Shown here in pieces: positions 53,525-62,488 of a DNA stretch of 64,000 bases (the stretch's first letter is position 1; the number at the start of each line of letters is the position of its first letter). Source of the DNA: JAVVTR01 sp036653535 (GTDB lineage Bacteria > Bacteroidota > Bacteroidia > Bacteroidales > P3). The position numbers and the translations under genes are program-made. Location of the stretch: the NCBI GenBank assembly GCA_036653535.1, contig JAVVTR010000008.1, positions 8,969 through 72,968 on the forward strand, given 5' to 3'. A model generated the notes under the pieces. That model saw nothing but the letters and a program-made list of their open reading frames with translations, had not been told where the DNA came from and searched no databases.

Positions 53525-54469
53525 ATGCTTCCGCATTATATCTCGGTTAAAGAGGTCTCTAAACGATTCTCATCGGGAAAGGCATCCCAAGTGGAGGCGC
53601 TACAAAATATTTCCATTGATGTTTCTCAAGGAGAATTATTTGGATTAATAGGTCCTGATGGAGCTGGAAAATCCACCTTGTTTAGAATTTTAGCTACTTT
53701 GATGTTGCCCGATAAAGGCTCCGCTACTATCGCAGGCTTAGATATCATTAAAGATTTTAAAACACTTCGAAATATGGTGGGCTATATGCCGGGGCGTTTT
53801 TCTCTCTATCAAGATTTAAGCGTGGAGGAAAATATTAATTTCTTTGCCACTTTATTTAATACCAGTGTAGAAGAAAATTACGACTTTATAAAAGATATTT
53901 ATTCCTATATAGAACCTTTCAAAAAAAGACGTGCCGGCAATTTATCGGGTGGAATGAAACAAAAACTAGCACTAAGTTGTGCTCTTATTCATAAACCTCA
54001 AGTTCTATTTTTGGATGAACCTACTACAGGGGTTGACCCTGTTTCCCGTAAAGAATTTTGGGATATGCTCCAAAAATTAAAAAACGATGGAATCACCATT
54101 ATCGCCTCCACCCCTTACATGGATGAAGCCCGACTATGCGACCGTATTTGTTTGATTCAAAAAGGTAAAATTATGGAATGTGATATTCCTGAAAGAATTC
54201 GTAAAAATTTTCGCTGGGACTTACGTGCAGTATCGGCAAGCAATATGTTTCATCTTTTAGGGGATTTACGCAAATATTCCCATTGCGAATCGTGCTACTC
54301 CTTTGGCGAATACCAACATATTTCCCTCCTGCCTAATAGTAGCGATGAGGATCTGTTTTTATATTTACAAAAAGCAGGACATCAAAATATAGAAATACAT
54401 AAGTTGGAACCGAGTATTGAAGACTGTTTTATGGATTTAGTTAGAAAAGGAGAAAACAATGAAAGTTAA
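53525..54469 (+). CDS. ABC transporter ATPase (YbhF N-terminal half-like)
   Basis: A 314-residue ATPase with Walker A GPDGAGKSTLFR, signature NLSGGMKQKLALSCAL, Walker B VLFLDEPTTGVDP and an H-loop replaced by STPYMDEARLCD, a pattern of YbhF-type subunits (His at the switch is absent, Pro-Tyr instead). A C-terminal extension of about 90 residues follows. The ATG at 53525 is preferred to the TTG at 53519. It overlaps the next gene by 11 nt. In E. coli YbhF both ATPase units are one polypeptide; here they are separate. Confidence 0.88.
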   Translation: MLPHYISVKEVSKRFSSGKASQVEALQNISIDVSQGELFGLIGPDGAGKSTLFRILATLMLPDKGSATIAGLDIIKDFKTLRNMVGYMPGRFSLYQDLSVEENINFFATLFNTSVEENYDFIKDIYSYIEPFKKRRAGNLSGGMKQKLALSCALIHKPQVLFLDEPTTGVDPVSRKEFWDMLQKLKNDGITIIASTPYMDEARLCDRICLIQKGKIMECDIPERIRKNFRWDLRAVSASNMFHLLGDLRKYSHCESCYSFGEYQHISLLPNSSDEDLFLYLQKAGHQNIEIHKLEPSIEDCFMDLVRKGENNES

Positions 54470-55253
54470 CAGTCTTTTCCGTAAACAGCGCGCAGCAGAA
54501 GAAATTCTAAAAGGAGGATATGTAATTAAAGTTAGTAAACTCACTAAAAAATTTGGAAATTTTACGGCTGTAGATGACATTAGTTTCGATGTAAAAAAAG
54601 GGGAAATTTTTGGTTTTTTGGGAGCAAATGGAGCCGGAAAGACAACGGCCATGCGCATGTTGTGCGGACTAAGCCATCCTACTTCCGGACAAGGTACAGT
54701 GGCTGGATACAACATCATTAATCAACAAGAATTAATAAAACAAAACATTGGATATATGAGTCAAAAATTCTCTCTCTACAACGATTTAAAAGTATGGGAG
54801 AATATTCGACTCTTTGCTGGAATTTACGGCATGAAAACCCCTGTAATTAACAAAAAAACCGATGAATTACTAAGCCGGCTTGGGTTCACCTCCGAAAAAA
54901 ACACCTTGGTTAAAGAACTACCTTTAGGGTGGAAACAAAAACTAGCTTTTTCTGTAGCTATTTTTCATGATCCGGAAATTGTTTTTTTAGACGAACCTAC
55001 AGGAGGTGTTGACCCCATTACCCGCCGACAATTTTGGGAATTAATATATGAAGCTATAGATCGTGGAATTACTGCTTTTGTAACCACCCACTATATGGAC
55101 GAAGCAGAATATTGTACTCGTGTATCTATGATGGTGGATGGGCGTATAGAAGCTTTAGACACCCCTCGCAATTTAAAAAATCAATTCCATGTCCCGTCTA
55201 TGGATGAAGTCTTTCAAAAAATGGCACGCAAAGCACAAAGAATAGGAGACTAA
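54459..55253 (+). CDS. ABC transporter ATPase (YbhF C-terminal half-like)
   Basis: A 264-residue ATPase with Walker A GANGAGKTTAMRML, Walker B IVFLDEPTGGVDP and the switch His in TTHYMDEAEYC. The signature is LPLGWKQKLAFSV in place of LSGG, as in the second unit of YbhF, so one of the two ATP sites is likely non-canonical. The ATG overlaps the preceding ATPase gene by 11 nt, and the first permease starts 3 nt after its stop codon. Confidence 0.88.
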   Translation: MKVNSLFRKQRAAEEILKGGYVIKVSKLTKKFGNFTAVDDISFDVKKGEIFGFLGANGAGKTTAMRMLCGLSHPTSGQGTVAGYNIINQQELIKQNIGYMSQKFSLYNDLKVWENIRLFAGIYGMKTPVINKKTDELLSRLGFTSEKNTLVKELPLGWKQKLAFSVAIFHDPEIVFLDEPTGGVDPITRRQFWELIYEAIDRGITAFVTTHYMDEAEYCTRVSMMVDGRIEALDTPRNLKNQFHVPSMDEVFQKMARKAQRIGD

Positions 55254-55256
55254 TTC

Positions 55257-56360
55257 ATGAAACAATTTTGGGCTTTCGTATTAAAAGAATTTTATCACAT
55301 TTTTAGAGATAAGCAAACCATGCTAATCTTGCTATTAATGCCTGTAGTGCAAGTATTCCTTTTTGGATATGCTATTACTACCGATATAAAAAATAGTGCT
55401 ATTGTGATCTTAGATTCAGCCCAAGATGAACACAGCCGCCGACTCATAGCAGATTTAAACGCCAGTGCCTATTTTCATGTGGAATCTATCTTACAATCTT
55501 CTTCGCAAATAGATGCTACTTTTCGAAAAGGAAAAATTAAAATAGCCATTCTAATTCCCGAAGATTTTGGAAGTCGCTTAGATGAAGGTAAAAAGGCACC
55601 GGTCCAATTAATTGTGGATGCATCTAATCCTAACGAGGCAAATATTATCACCAATTATGTGTACAATATTGTAGGAAACTATCAACAAGAATTACTCAAA
55701 AATATGCCAATAGCAGGAGTGATAAGTACGGACGTGCATATGCTATATAATCCCCAACTAAAAAGTGCTTATACTTTTGTACCAGGGGTAATTGGTTTAG
55801 TTCTTATGTTAATTTGTACCCTAATGACTTCCGTATCTATAGTAAGAGAAAAAGAATTGGGCACCATGGAAGTTTTGTTGGTTTCCCCCTCTAAGCCTAT
55901 TTATATTATTTTTTCCAAAACCATCCCATATTTTGTTATTTCCATGTGTAATGTAATTACTATTGTTTTGCTTTCCGTATTCGCATTTGATGTGCCTATT
56001 AGGGGAAGTATTGCACTGCTAATAGGAAGCAGTATTACTTATATTTTCACCTCTTTGGCTTTAGGTTTACTCATTTCCACTATCTCAAAAACACAGCAAA
56101 TAGCGATGATTATATCTTTGGTTGGGCTTATGTTACCTACCGTTCTTCTATCGGGACTAATGTTTCCCATAGAAAGTATGCCTGGAATTTTACAATGGAT
56201 ATCCAATATCGTGCCAGCTACTTGGTTTATACAAATGGTTAAAACCATTATGATTAAAGGCTTGGGCTTTGCTTATATTTGGAAAGAATGGTGTATTTTA
56301 TTAGGAATGACTATACTCTTTATTGCCATTAGTGTAAAACGTTTTAAAGTTCGCTTATAA
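55257..56360 (+). CDS. ABC-2 type permease (YbhS-like)
   Basis: A 367-residue permease: one membrane helix at residues about 20-40 (MLILLLMPVVQVFLFGYAI), a large extracytoplasmic domain of about 140 residues, then five helices, with the ABC-2 motif SIVREKELGTMEVLLVSP between the second and third. The final helices include MISLVGLMLPTVLLSGLMFPIESMP. It pairs with the next gene, whose ATG overlaps its stop codon by one base. Confidence 0.9.
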   Translation: MKQFWAFVLKEFYHIFRDKQTMLILLLMPVVQVFLFGYAITTDIKNSAIVILDSAQDEHSRRLIADLNASAYFHVESILQSSSQIDATFRKGKIKIAILIPEDFGSRLDEGKKAPVQLIVDASNPNEANIITNYVYNIVGNYQQELLKNMPIAGVISTDVHMLYNPQLKSAYTFVPGVIGLVLMLICTLMTSVSIVREKELGTMEVLLVSPSKPIYIIFSKTIPYFVISMCNVITIVLLSVFAFDVPIRGSIALLIGSSITYIFTSLALGLLISTISKTQQIAMIISLVGLMLPTVLLSGLMFPIESMPGILQWISNIVPATWFIQMVKTIMIKGLGFAYIWKEWCILLGMTILFIAISVKRFKVRL

Positions 56361-57490
56361 TGGGATCTCTCAAATTTTTACTCGAAAAAGAATTTAAGCA
56401 GATATTGAGGAATCCCATTATCTTGCCTTTAATTATTATATTACCCACCATTCAATTGGCTATTTTACCCTATGCCGCCACTTATGAGATACGTAATATT
56501 GACATAGCTATAGTAGATGCAGATCACAGTGCTTTTTCTTATCAGCTTACCAAAAAAATAGCCTCTTCCGGATACTTTCAATTAGAAAGTACCTCTTCTA
56601 CTTACCAGCAAACACTCGACAACTTAGAAAAATCGAAAATAAGTCTAATTTTAGAGATACCACGTGGATTTGAAAAGGATTTACGTAACGGGCTTCATAC
56701 CAAAATTCTTATTTCTGCCGATGCCGTAGATGGAACTAAGGCCAGTATAGGTTCCTCCTATTTAACTACTATTATTCAAAATTTTTCCACCCAAATATCC
56801 AAATATTTAGCCTTTCAAGGAAATAACTCTCTAAGCCATGCTTCCATTCCTCAAATAGAATTAGTTCCCCAATATCGCTACAATCCGTCCTTAGACTATA
56901 AAACTTACATGGTCCCGGGAATTCTAGTAATGCTACTTACCTTGGTAGGTGGAATTCTCGCCTGTTTAAATATTGTAAGTGAACGAGAACAAGGCACTTT
57001 GGAACAAATTAATGTAAGCCCGGTAAGAAAATCTTATTATTTATTGGCTAAATTAATCCCGTTTTGGACCATGGGACTAATTATTCTTACTATTGGCTTT
57101 ATTGTAGCAAGAATTATGTATCATATTATCCCCGAAGGCAATTTGTTTACCATTTATATTTTCGCCACCGTATATATGATTGCCTTTACAGGCTTTGGCT
57201 TACTTATTTCTGCTTCTGCCAAAACGCAGCAACAATCTATGTTTATTGCCTTCTTTTTCCTTTTAATTTTCTTTCTTATGGGAGGCTTGTTTACCCCTAT
57301 AAGTAGTATGCCTATATGGGCTCAATATATAACCTATCTTAATCCTACCGCTTATCTAACCGATGTAGTGAGATTGGTTATTTTGAAAGGGAGTCACTTC
57401 AGCGATCTCCTTCCGCAATTCTTCATCACTTGTGGATTTGCCGTAGTTTTTAACTTTTGGGCAATGATTACCTATAGAAAGATAGATTAA
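56360..57490 (+). CDS. ABC-2 type permease (YbhR-like)
   Basis: A 376-residue permease of the same layout as its neighbour: N-terminal helix (IILPLIIILPTIQLAILPYAA), extracytoplasmic domain, and five helices with NIVSEREQGTLEQINVSPV and the late FFLLIFFLMGGLFTPISSMP. Both permeases together form the membrane part of the exporter. The product exported is unknown; YbhFSR relatives have been linked to drug and cation efflux. Two short hairpins (57497-57514 and 57542-57563) follow before the convergent TonB receptor gene. Confidence 0.9.
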   Translation: MGSLKFLLEKEFKQILRNPIILPLIIILPTIQLAILPYAATYEIRNIDIAIVDADHSAFSYQLTKKIASSGYFQLESTSSTYQQTLDNLEKSKISLILEIPRGFEKDLRNGLHTKILISADAVDGTKASIGSSYLTTIIQNFSTQISKYLAFQGNNSLSHASIPQIELVPQYRYNPSLDYKTYMVPGILVMLLTLVGGILACLNIVSEREQGTLEQINVSPVRKSYYLLAKLIPFWTMGLIILTIGFIVARIMYHIIPEGNLFTIYIFATVYMIAFTGFGLLISASAKTQQQSMFIAFFFLLIFFLMGGLFTPISSMPIWAQYITYLNPTAYLTDVVRLVILKGSHFSDLLPQFFITCGFAVVFNFWAMITYRKID

Positions 57491-57496
57491 AACACA

Positions 57497-57563
57497 AGCG
57501 AAAACTCTTTCGCTCGCAATGCGCTGTACAACCTAAGAATTATGCAACCTAAGAAAGTTGCAT
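57497..57563. terminator. Two small hairpins between convergent genes
   Basis: AGCGAAA/TTTCGCT (57497-57514) and ATGCAAC/GTTGCAT (57542-57563) are each 7 bp; CAACCTAAGAA is repeated directly between and inside them. Neither has a strong T run, so terminator function is only likely. Confidence 0.4.
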
Positions 57564-57574
57564 CCCTTCCCCAA

Positions 57575-60151
57575 TTAAAAATCAATGTCTAATTTTACAT
57601 TTATCTGCAAAGGGGTAAGCCGATTGGGGATAGCATAACTATTACCATCTATGGCTGTAATCCACATATAAGAGATAGTATTTCTCATTTGAAATAGATT
57701 AAAAACCTCTACACCCAACCAAATATTTTTGATATAAGTAAAAGGATTTTTGGGACCATATTTACGCTTTTCTCCTTTTAACAAAAAAGCCATTCCTAAG
57801 TCTACCCTTTTATAATCTGGAAGACGTAATTTCCTATTCGTTGGAAATTTTTGGGGATCCGACAAATTATCGGCATTTCCGTCGGGCAATCCGGTAGCAT
57901 AAATAAAATTTAAATACACTTTGAAATTTTTATTCCGTGTTAAATAGTCTTGGAAGTAAACATTAATAGCAAATAATTGGTCGGTTGGCCGCGCCACCAT
58001 TCCTGTATGTTGACTGTTTCCCTTTGCGTCGGTATAAGTAATATCTTCGTTTGTTTTCATAAAGGATAAACTAATCCACGATTCTACACCCGGCACAAAT
58101 TCACCATACAAACGAGCATCCAAACCCGTTGCATAGCCTTTGGAACAGTTTTTAGCCATATATCGAATACGAATATTATCTATCTCATACGGATTTAAAT
58201 CATACATGTATTTATAATACGCTTCCGCCGTAAATTTGAACGGTCGTTGCCAAATTTGAAAATACACATCGTTCCCTAATACTATATGCACAGATTTCTG
58301 CGCCCTTACATCGGTATGCAAATTACCATGAATATCTCGCAATTCCTTGTAAAAAGGAGGTTGTGCATAATGACCTACGGCCAAACGAAAACTGGTTTGT
58401 GTTTTCCAACTTGGATTAAAAGTAAAATTCACCCTCGGACTGGCTATAAATTCGTTATTTAGCGACCAATACGATAGACGTAAACCGGCATTCAAATTAT
58501 ATTTCCCATTAGAATTAAAATCGAAACGCCCTTGTGCAAACGCCTGAAGACGATGGGACTGAGTATGGTGTTGCGACTTATATACATCCTGCAAAACAGG
58601 CGGATGTAAATTAGGATCTAAGGTTCCAGGAGGATCTATGCCCTCTTCGGGCAGGGTGTAGCCAGCAGAATCTTCCATGTGCCACTCGTCTAAACGATCT
58701 ATCATATCCTCATATTGATATTTTAAGCCCCATTGTATAAAAGCTGGTTTGGTAATATAGGATGCTTGATAATCTAAAGAAACTACTAATCCATTTAAAT
58801 AATTTCTAGCATGATCCAAATATCCCCCCTCTCCCAAAACAATATCATCTTCATCGGAACTGCCATTATCTTCCCCTATAACCGCTTTTAATAAATACGC
58901 ACCTTCTATATCGTAATTCTCTGTTTCTATGGTATTAAAAAACGAAAAAGTAAGATTGTTTTTTAATTGCTTATTAGGTTTATTAATCCAAGATAAAGCG
59001 CCAAAATAGGTATTGAATTTATCTATTTCCTGTCCTCTAAAAGCCACAGTAAACGCTTTGGGGTCTTTCTCTGTTCCGAATTTTGTTTGTTGAGTGGTAG
59101 GAATAACTTTATAACGATTATAAGCAATATTTCCCAAAAGATTCCATTCGTTTTTTTCGTTCCATTTATAGGTAAATAATGCCTGAAAATCCGTAAAAGA
59201 GGGTTTGTAATTTCCTTTTTTATCCATAGATTTTAAAACATACTGCGTTGATTTGTGCCGCAAGCCGAATAAAAAAGTAAATTTTTTATCTTTACTAGTC
59301 CCTTCCAAATGTAAATGCCCTCCCATAAAATTCAATCCAATAGACCCTCCAAAATGAGTAGGTTTTTTATATTGAATATCTAATACCGACGACATTTTAT
59401 CTCCATACTTAGCATCAAATCCTCCACTGGAAAACAACATTGTTTCCACCAAATCAGGATTAATAAAACTAAGTCCTTCTTGTTCTCCAGCACCCGTTAA
59501 TAAAGAACGTTGTATTTCTATGCCATTAACATACACTAAATTTTCATCAAAATTTCCTCCACGTACAGAATACTGAGAACTTAATTCATTGTTATTATTT
59601 ACCCCAGGCAAAGACATCAGCGTTGCTTCTACTCCACCTGTAATTCCAGGCATAGTTCTGCTATCCAATGGATTGATACTAACATATCCTCCTCTTGATC
59701 TATTAGCCGTAACCGTAACTTCTTTTATTTGAATTTCTTTTTCTTGAAGTTCAAAATTGAGAATTTTAGTTTCCTCTGCTTGTAATGTAAGCGTTTGTGT
59801 TTTCGTTTCAAAACTGGCATGAGAAAAACGAAGTATCAATTTTGTATTTGCTGGAACCGACAATATATAATATCCCTTTTCATCGGTAGTGGTCCCTATA
59901 GATTTTAGTAGATTCACCACTCCTACTGCAGCTAAGTCTATCGCTTTCCCATCTTTGTCTATTAGACGTCCTTTTATAGTTGCTTTCTCCTGAATAGCTA
60001 TACTGGAGGAGGTAAAAATAGCCATTTGCAATGTAGACCTACAAGGAAATTCGATTTTGGTAGAAAAATCTTCCAAACCATAGACTTTCACCGTAGTAAA
60101 AAAGCTACACAAAAAAATTGGAAATAGAAGACGCCAAAACATCTTACTCAT
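57575..60151 (-). CDS. TonB-dependent outer-membrane receptor
   Basis: An outer-membrane transporter of about 858 residues with a signal peptide (about 4-24), a CarboxypepD_reg-like domain (about 60-140: IQEKATIKGRLIDKDGKAID, LRFSHASFETKT), a plug domain (NNELSSQYSVRGGNFDENLVYVNGIEIQRSLL) and a long beta barrel ending with LTPLQINVKLDIDF. The ATG at 60151 overlaps the preceding gene by 8 nt; ATGs at 60163 and 60142 are also possible. The paired gene upstream also has a CarboxypepD_reg domain. Bacteroidetes receptors of this form import glycans, peptides or metal chelates, but no SusD partner is present, so the ligand is open. Confidence 0.9.
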   Translation of the reverse strand: MSKMFWRLLFPIFLCSFFTTVKVYGLEDFSTKIEFPCRSTLQMAIFTSSSIAIQEKATIKGRLIDKDGKAIDLAAVGVVNLLKSIGTTTDEKGYYILSVPANTKLILRFSHASFETKTQTLTLQAEETKILNFELQEKEIQIKEVTVTANRSRGGYVSINPLDSRTMPGITGGVEATLMSLPGVNNNNELSSQYSVRGGNFDENLVYVNGIEIQRSLLTGAGEQEGLSFINPDLVETMLFSSGGFDAKYGDKMSSVLDIQYKKPTHFGGSIGLNFMGGHLHLEGTSKDKKFTFLFGLRHKSTQYVLKSMDKKGNYKPSFTDFQALFTYKWNEKNEWNLLGNIAYNRYKVIPTTQQTKFGTEKDPKAFTVAFRGQEIDKFNTYFGALSWINKPNKQLKNNLTFSFFNTIETENYDIEGAYLLKAVIGEDNGSSDEDDIVLGEGGYLDHARNYLNGLVVSLDYQASYITKPAFIQWGLKYQYEDMIDRLDEWHMEDSAGYTLPEEGIDPPGTLDPNLHPPVLQDVYKSQHHTQSHRLQAFAQGRFDFNSNGKYNLNAGLRLSYWSLNNEFIASPRVNFTFNPSWKTQTSFRLAVGHYAQPPFYKELRDIHGNLHTDVRAQKSVHIVLGNDVYFQIWQRPFKFTAEAYYKYMYDLNPYEIDNIRIRYMAKNCSKGYATGLDARLYGEFVPGVESWISLSFMKTNEDITYTDAKGNSQHTGMVARPTDQLFAINVYFQDYLTRNKNFKVYLNFIYATGLPDGNADNLSDPQKFPTNRKLRLPDYKRVDLGMAFLLKGEKRKYGPKNPFTYIKNIWLGVEVFNLFQMRNTISYMWITAIDGNSYAIPNRLTPLQINVKLDIDF

Positions 60152-60851
60152 TATTTCCGCCATAATCTTGGTAACTATCGGTTGCTTCCTCCATATCCTT
60201 AACCTTTTTTTGCTGCTTCCATCTTTTTACAAATTGAGCCCAGGCAAAAGGATTTAGTAAATTATTAGGCGATACCTGCCCTTGAGAATATAATTTTCCA
60301 ACTTGTTCTTGCATCAAACTTCTATAATTCATATTGGCATCCATCTTCCCTATCCGAGCCTGTTCTCTCATGGTTGCTAAATTAAAATTCTTACGTACAA
60401 TATCTGCGTCCTGTTCCGGTAACTTAACACTTACAAATGCTTCCCTAAATTTATCTTTGGATGGCCACGGATAAATTACCGTTTCCATAAGCATAATAGT
60501 ATCTTGAACCATGGGTTGTATAATAGAATAAGCATCGGCTCTAATACTATCGGGTATAACAAAAAGAGCTGGTTCGTAACCTACAGAAGAAAATTTAATG
60601 ACATCTCCCGAGACAGCAACAAAGGTAAAAAACCCACTCACATCTGCAACAGCTCCTCTACCAGTACCTTTAATAACAATAGTAGCAAAAGGAATAGGAG
60701 AAAGATCATGGGCATTAACCATCACACCAGAAAACTGTATAATCTTTTTCCTTTGCTCTGAAGAATTTTGGGCGTGACCCTTTAAACCGCATATAGTAAC
60801 GGCAAGAAATCCACAAAAGAACAAAAGTAGAATTAAATGCTTTTTTCCCAT
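60144..60851 (-). CDS. CarboxypepD_reg-like domain protein
   Basis: A 235-residue exported protein: a signal peptide (hydrophobic 5-22, cut near GHA), then one carboxypeptidase-regulatory-like beta sandwich at about 38-115 (FSGVMVNAHDLSPIPFATIVIKGTGRGAVADVSGFFTFVA, FSSVGYEPALFVI), then a helical C terminus ending in a Lys/Gln-rich stretch. This family commonly sits upstream of a TonB receptor and is of unknown molecular function. It begins 19 nt downstream of a good promoter and overlaps the receptor gene, so the two form an operon. Confidence 0.85.
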   Translation of the reverse strand: MGKKHLILLLFFCGFLAVTICGLKGHAQNSSEQRKKIIQFSGVMVNAHDLSPIPFATIVIKGTGRGAVADVSGFFTFVAVSGDVIKFSSVGYEPALFVIPDSIRADAYSIIQPMVQDTIMLMETVIYPWPSKDKFREAFVSVKLPEQDADIVRKNFNLATMREQARIGKMDANMNYRSLMQEQVGKLYSQGQVSPNNLLNPFAWAQFVKRWKQQKKVKDMEEATDSYQDYGGNNE

Positions 60852-60869
60852 TCTGTATTATCAAGATTA

Positions 60870-60900
60870 CAAAGGTACATTATTTTGTTGTAGCTACAAA
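60870..60900 (-). promoter_or_regulatory. Promoter of the TonB receptor operon with overlapping palindrome
   Basis: On the minus strand, -33 TTTG (60897-60900) and -7 TACCTTTG (60870-60877) are 19 nt apart. A perfect 12-bp palindrome TTGTAGCTACAA at 60888-60899 covers the -33 box, and a second half-match GTAACTAC follows at 60901. An operator is plausible. Confidence 0.7.
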
Positions 60901-60918
60901 GTAACTACAAAAAACGAC

Positions 60919-60953
60919 AAAAAAAAAGCTGCCATCCTTACGAACAGCAGCTT
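60919..60953 (-). terminator. Terminator of rpmB
   Basis: On the minus strand AAGCTGC / GCAGCTT with a 14-nt loop is followed by a T run (A run at 60919-60927 on the plus strand). Confidence 0.85.
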
Positions 60954-60990
60954 ACCATCTTAAAATTATGAAAAAATTATTCTCTATTCG

Positions 60991-61230
60991 TTATAAACGA
61001 ATCAATCCATTGGCATCGGCTTCCAATAAACAAGCCATAATACCTTTTTTATTAATATTCTTTATTCCTTTTACAGATACTTTTAAAGTTACCCAAGCAT
61101 CTTCTTCCGGTACATAAAACTTCTTGGTTTGTAAATTTGGATAGAATTTACGTTTAGTCTTAATATTAGAGTGAGATACGTGATTGCCACTCATTACTGA
61201 TTTTCCGGTTATTTCGCATACTTTCGACAT
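60991..61230 (-). CDS. rpmB: 50S ribosomal protein L28
   Basis: A 79-residue L28. The N terminus MSKVCEITGKSVMSGNHVSHSN is the family signature, followed by TKRKFYPNLQTKKFYVPEEDAWVTLKVS. In most Bacteroidetes rpmB is followed by rpmG and a DUF4295 gene; here a terminator comes 38 nt after the stop and no rpmG is present. The putative promoter lies at 61308-61339 on the minus strand, giving a leader of about 75 nt with a GGAGG element some 50 nt upstream of the start. Confidence 0.96.
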   Translation of the reverse strand: MSKVCEITGKSVMSGNHVSHSNIKTKRKFYPNLQTKKFYVPEEDAWVTLKVSVKGIKNINKKGIMACLLEADANGLIRL

Positions 61231-61307
61231 GGTTCCAAGTTTTTTATTATTTGTATATCTCCGTGTTTGTTTTATCGTTTACCTCCTAAAACACTCAAAA
61301 AGGACTG

Positions 61308-61339
61308 CAAAAGTCGGTATTTTTTTCTATTTTACCAAA
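61308..61339 (-). promoter_or_regulatory. Promoter of rpmB
   Basis: On the minus strand, -33 TTTG (61336-61339) and a near-consensus -7 GACTTTTG (61308-61315) are 20 nt apart. Confidence 0.55.
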
Positions 61340-61369
61340 CTTTTAGCAAAAATATTTACTAAACTGTAT

Positions 61370-62287
61370 TTAATGGCTGCCTACCGGAAGAGAACCACTT
61401 CTAAGGATTTGATTATCTCCCTCCCTTATTAGTTCATAATCTATATACAAACGGCCCTTATCCTGTGGATCATCTATATCCTCTTTTCCTGTAAAAGGCC
61501 GAAGATCGCCCCCCCATATTTTCTCTACTAAGCATGGATGATCTATAAAAGGATTTCGGTTCCCCTGTATCTGATAAACCACATTATTTCTCTTTATCTC
61601 TTTAGGGCTGACAGGATCTTGCTTACTCCATTTAAGCAATAGATTTACAGCCCATTCGCTAAACACCTGTGGTTTGGAAACATCCAACATTTCCGAACTC
61701 CAATTTCCTACTCTATCTTCATAACAAGTAACCATATAGAAATAAGAACGAGCTAAATCCCCCTTGTATTCATCTATGGGTTCAAAAGCAGTTCCTACAT
61801 AACCAGAAAAAGTACAAGGCCCCAATTTCCCTCCATTTTTTGAAACCCATTTTGGATTACTTACCTCTCCATATGGATTGTTGTTTCTTCGGGTATTGGC
61901 ATAACCATCTACCGGATACAAATGAAATAAATCGGTATACATAGGCTTACCCTCTTTAAACCAACTCTTTGGGAAAGAATGCTCTCTATTATAACAACCA
62001 CATTCCGACATAGTCCCTGTGCACTGACTCTCTTTAAAAATAAAAGGGCAAGAAGAATACATATCTGTAATAGAACCCGTAGAGTCTGCATCAGTTTTGC
62101 CATAATCAACCCATAAATTGGCATACGTTCGCTCTACATGTGTGGCAATAATATGAAACAAAGCTGTTTTGAGTTGATATCCCACTTTATTCACAGCAGA
62201 ATCGTAATAATGGAGTGGCTCCTGTGCATAAAGCACGCCTACCAAAAGCCATGTAATCGAAACTAAAAATAAACATATCTTCTTCAT
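61370..62287 (-). CDS. Secreted endonuclease I
   Basis: A 305-residue nuclease of the EndA/Vvn/NucM family, non-specific for DNA and RNA and active outside the cytoplasm. It has a signal peptide (LFLVSITWLLVGVLYA) and the catalytic CYNREHSFPKSWF motif, with the metal-binding DLFHLYPVDGYANTRRNNNPYGEV following. SSEMLDVSKPQ and the Cys residues are consistent with disulfides. The chosen ATG is 62287; a TTG lies at 62296. A TACATTTG box ends 6 nt before the ATG. Many Bacteroidetes members have a T9SS C-terminal domain; this one ends with no such domain, so it is probably Sec-exported only. Confidence 0.9.
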   Translation of the reverse strand: MKKICLFLVSITWLLVGVLYAQEPLHYYDSAVNKVGYQLKTALFHIIATHVERTYANLWVDYGKTDADSTGSITDMYSSCPFIFKESQCTGTMSECGCYNREHSFPKSWFKEGKPMYTDLFHLYPVDGYANTRRNNNPYGEVSNPKWVSKNGGKLGPCTFSGYVGTAFEPIDEYKGDLARSYFYMVTCYEDRVGNWSSEMLDVSKPQVFSEWAVNLLLKWSKQDPVSPKEIKRNNVVYQIQGNRNPFIDHPCLVEKIWGGDLRPFTGKEDIDDPQDKGRLYIDYELIREGDNQILRSGSLPVGSH

Positions 62288-62428
62288 AATTTGCAAATGT
62301 AATTATTTTTTCTTTGTCCACCTTCCCTTGCCAATTTCTCTAAACAAAATTCTACCTTATACTTAACACACAAATCCTTACAGACGAGTTTTTTCAATTC
62401 TCTTTCCTTCCCAAAATTCATCTAAACA

Positions 62429-62460
62429 TTTGGTAGCTATCTTTATTTTATATATTTTTG
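62429..62460 (+). promoter_or_regulatory. Promoter of the T9SS cargo gene
   Basis: The -33 TTTG (62429-62432) and -7 TATTTTTG (62453-62460) are 20 nt apart. The ATG at 62489 is 28 nt downstream, preceded by a GAGGA element. Confidence 0.75.
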
Positions 62461-62488
62461 AACCTTAATAATTTGAGGAATAAAAAAA

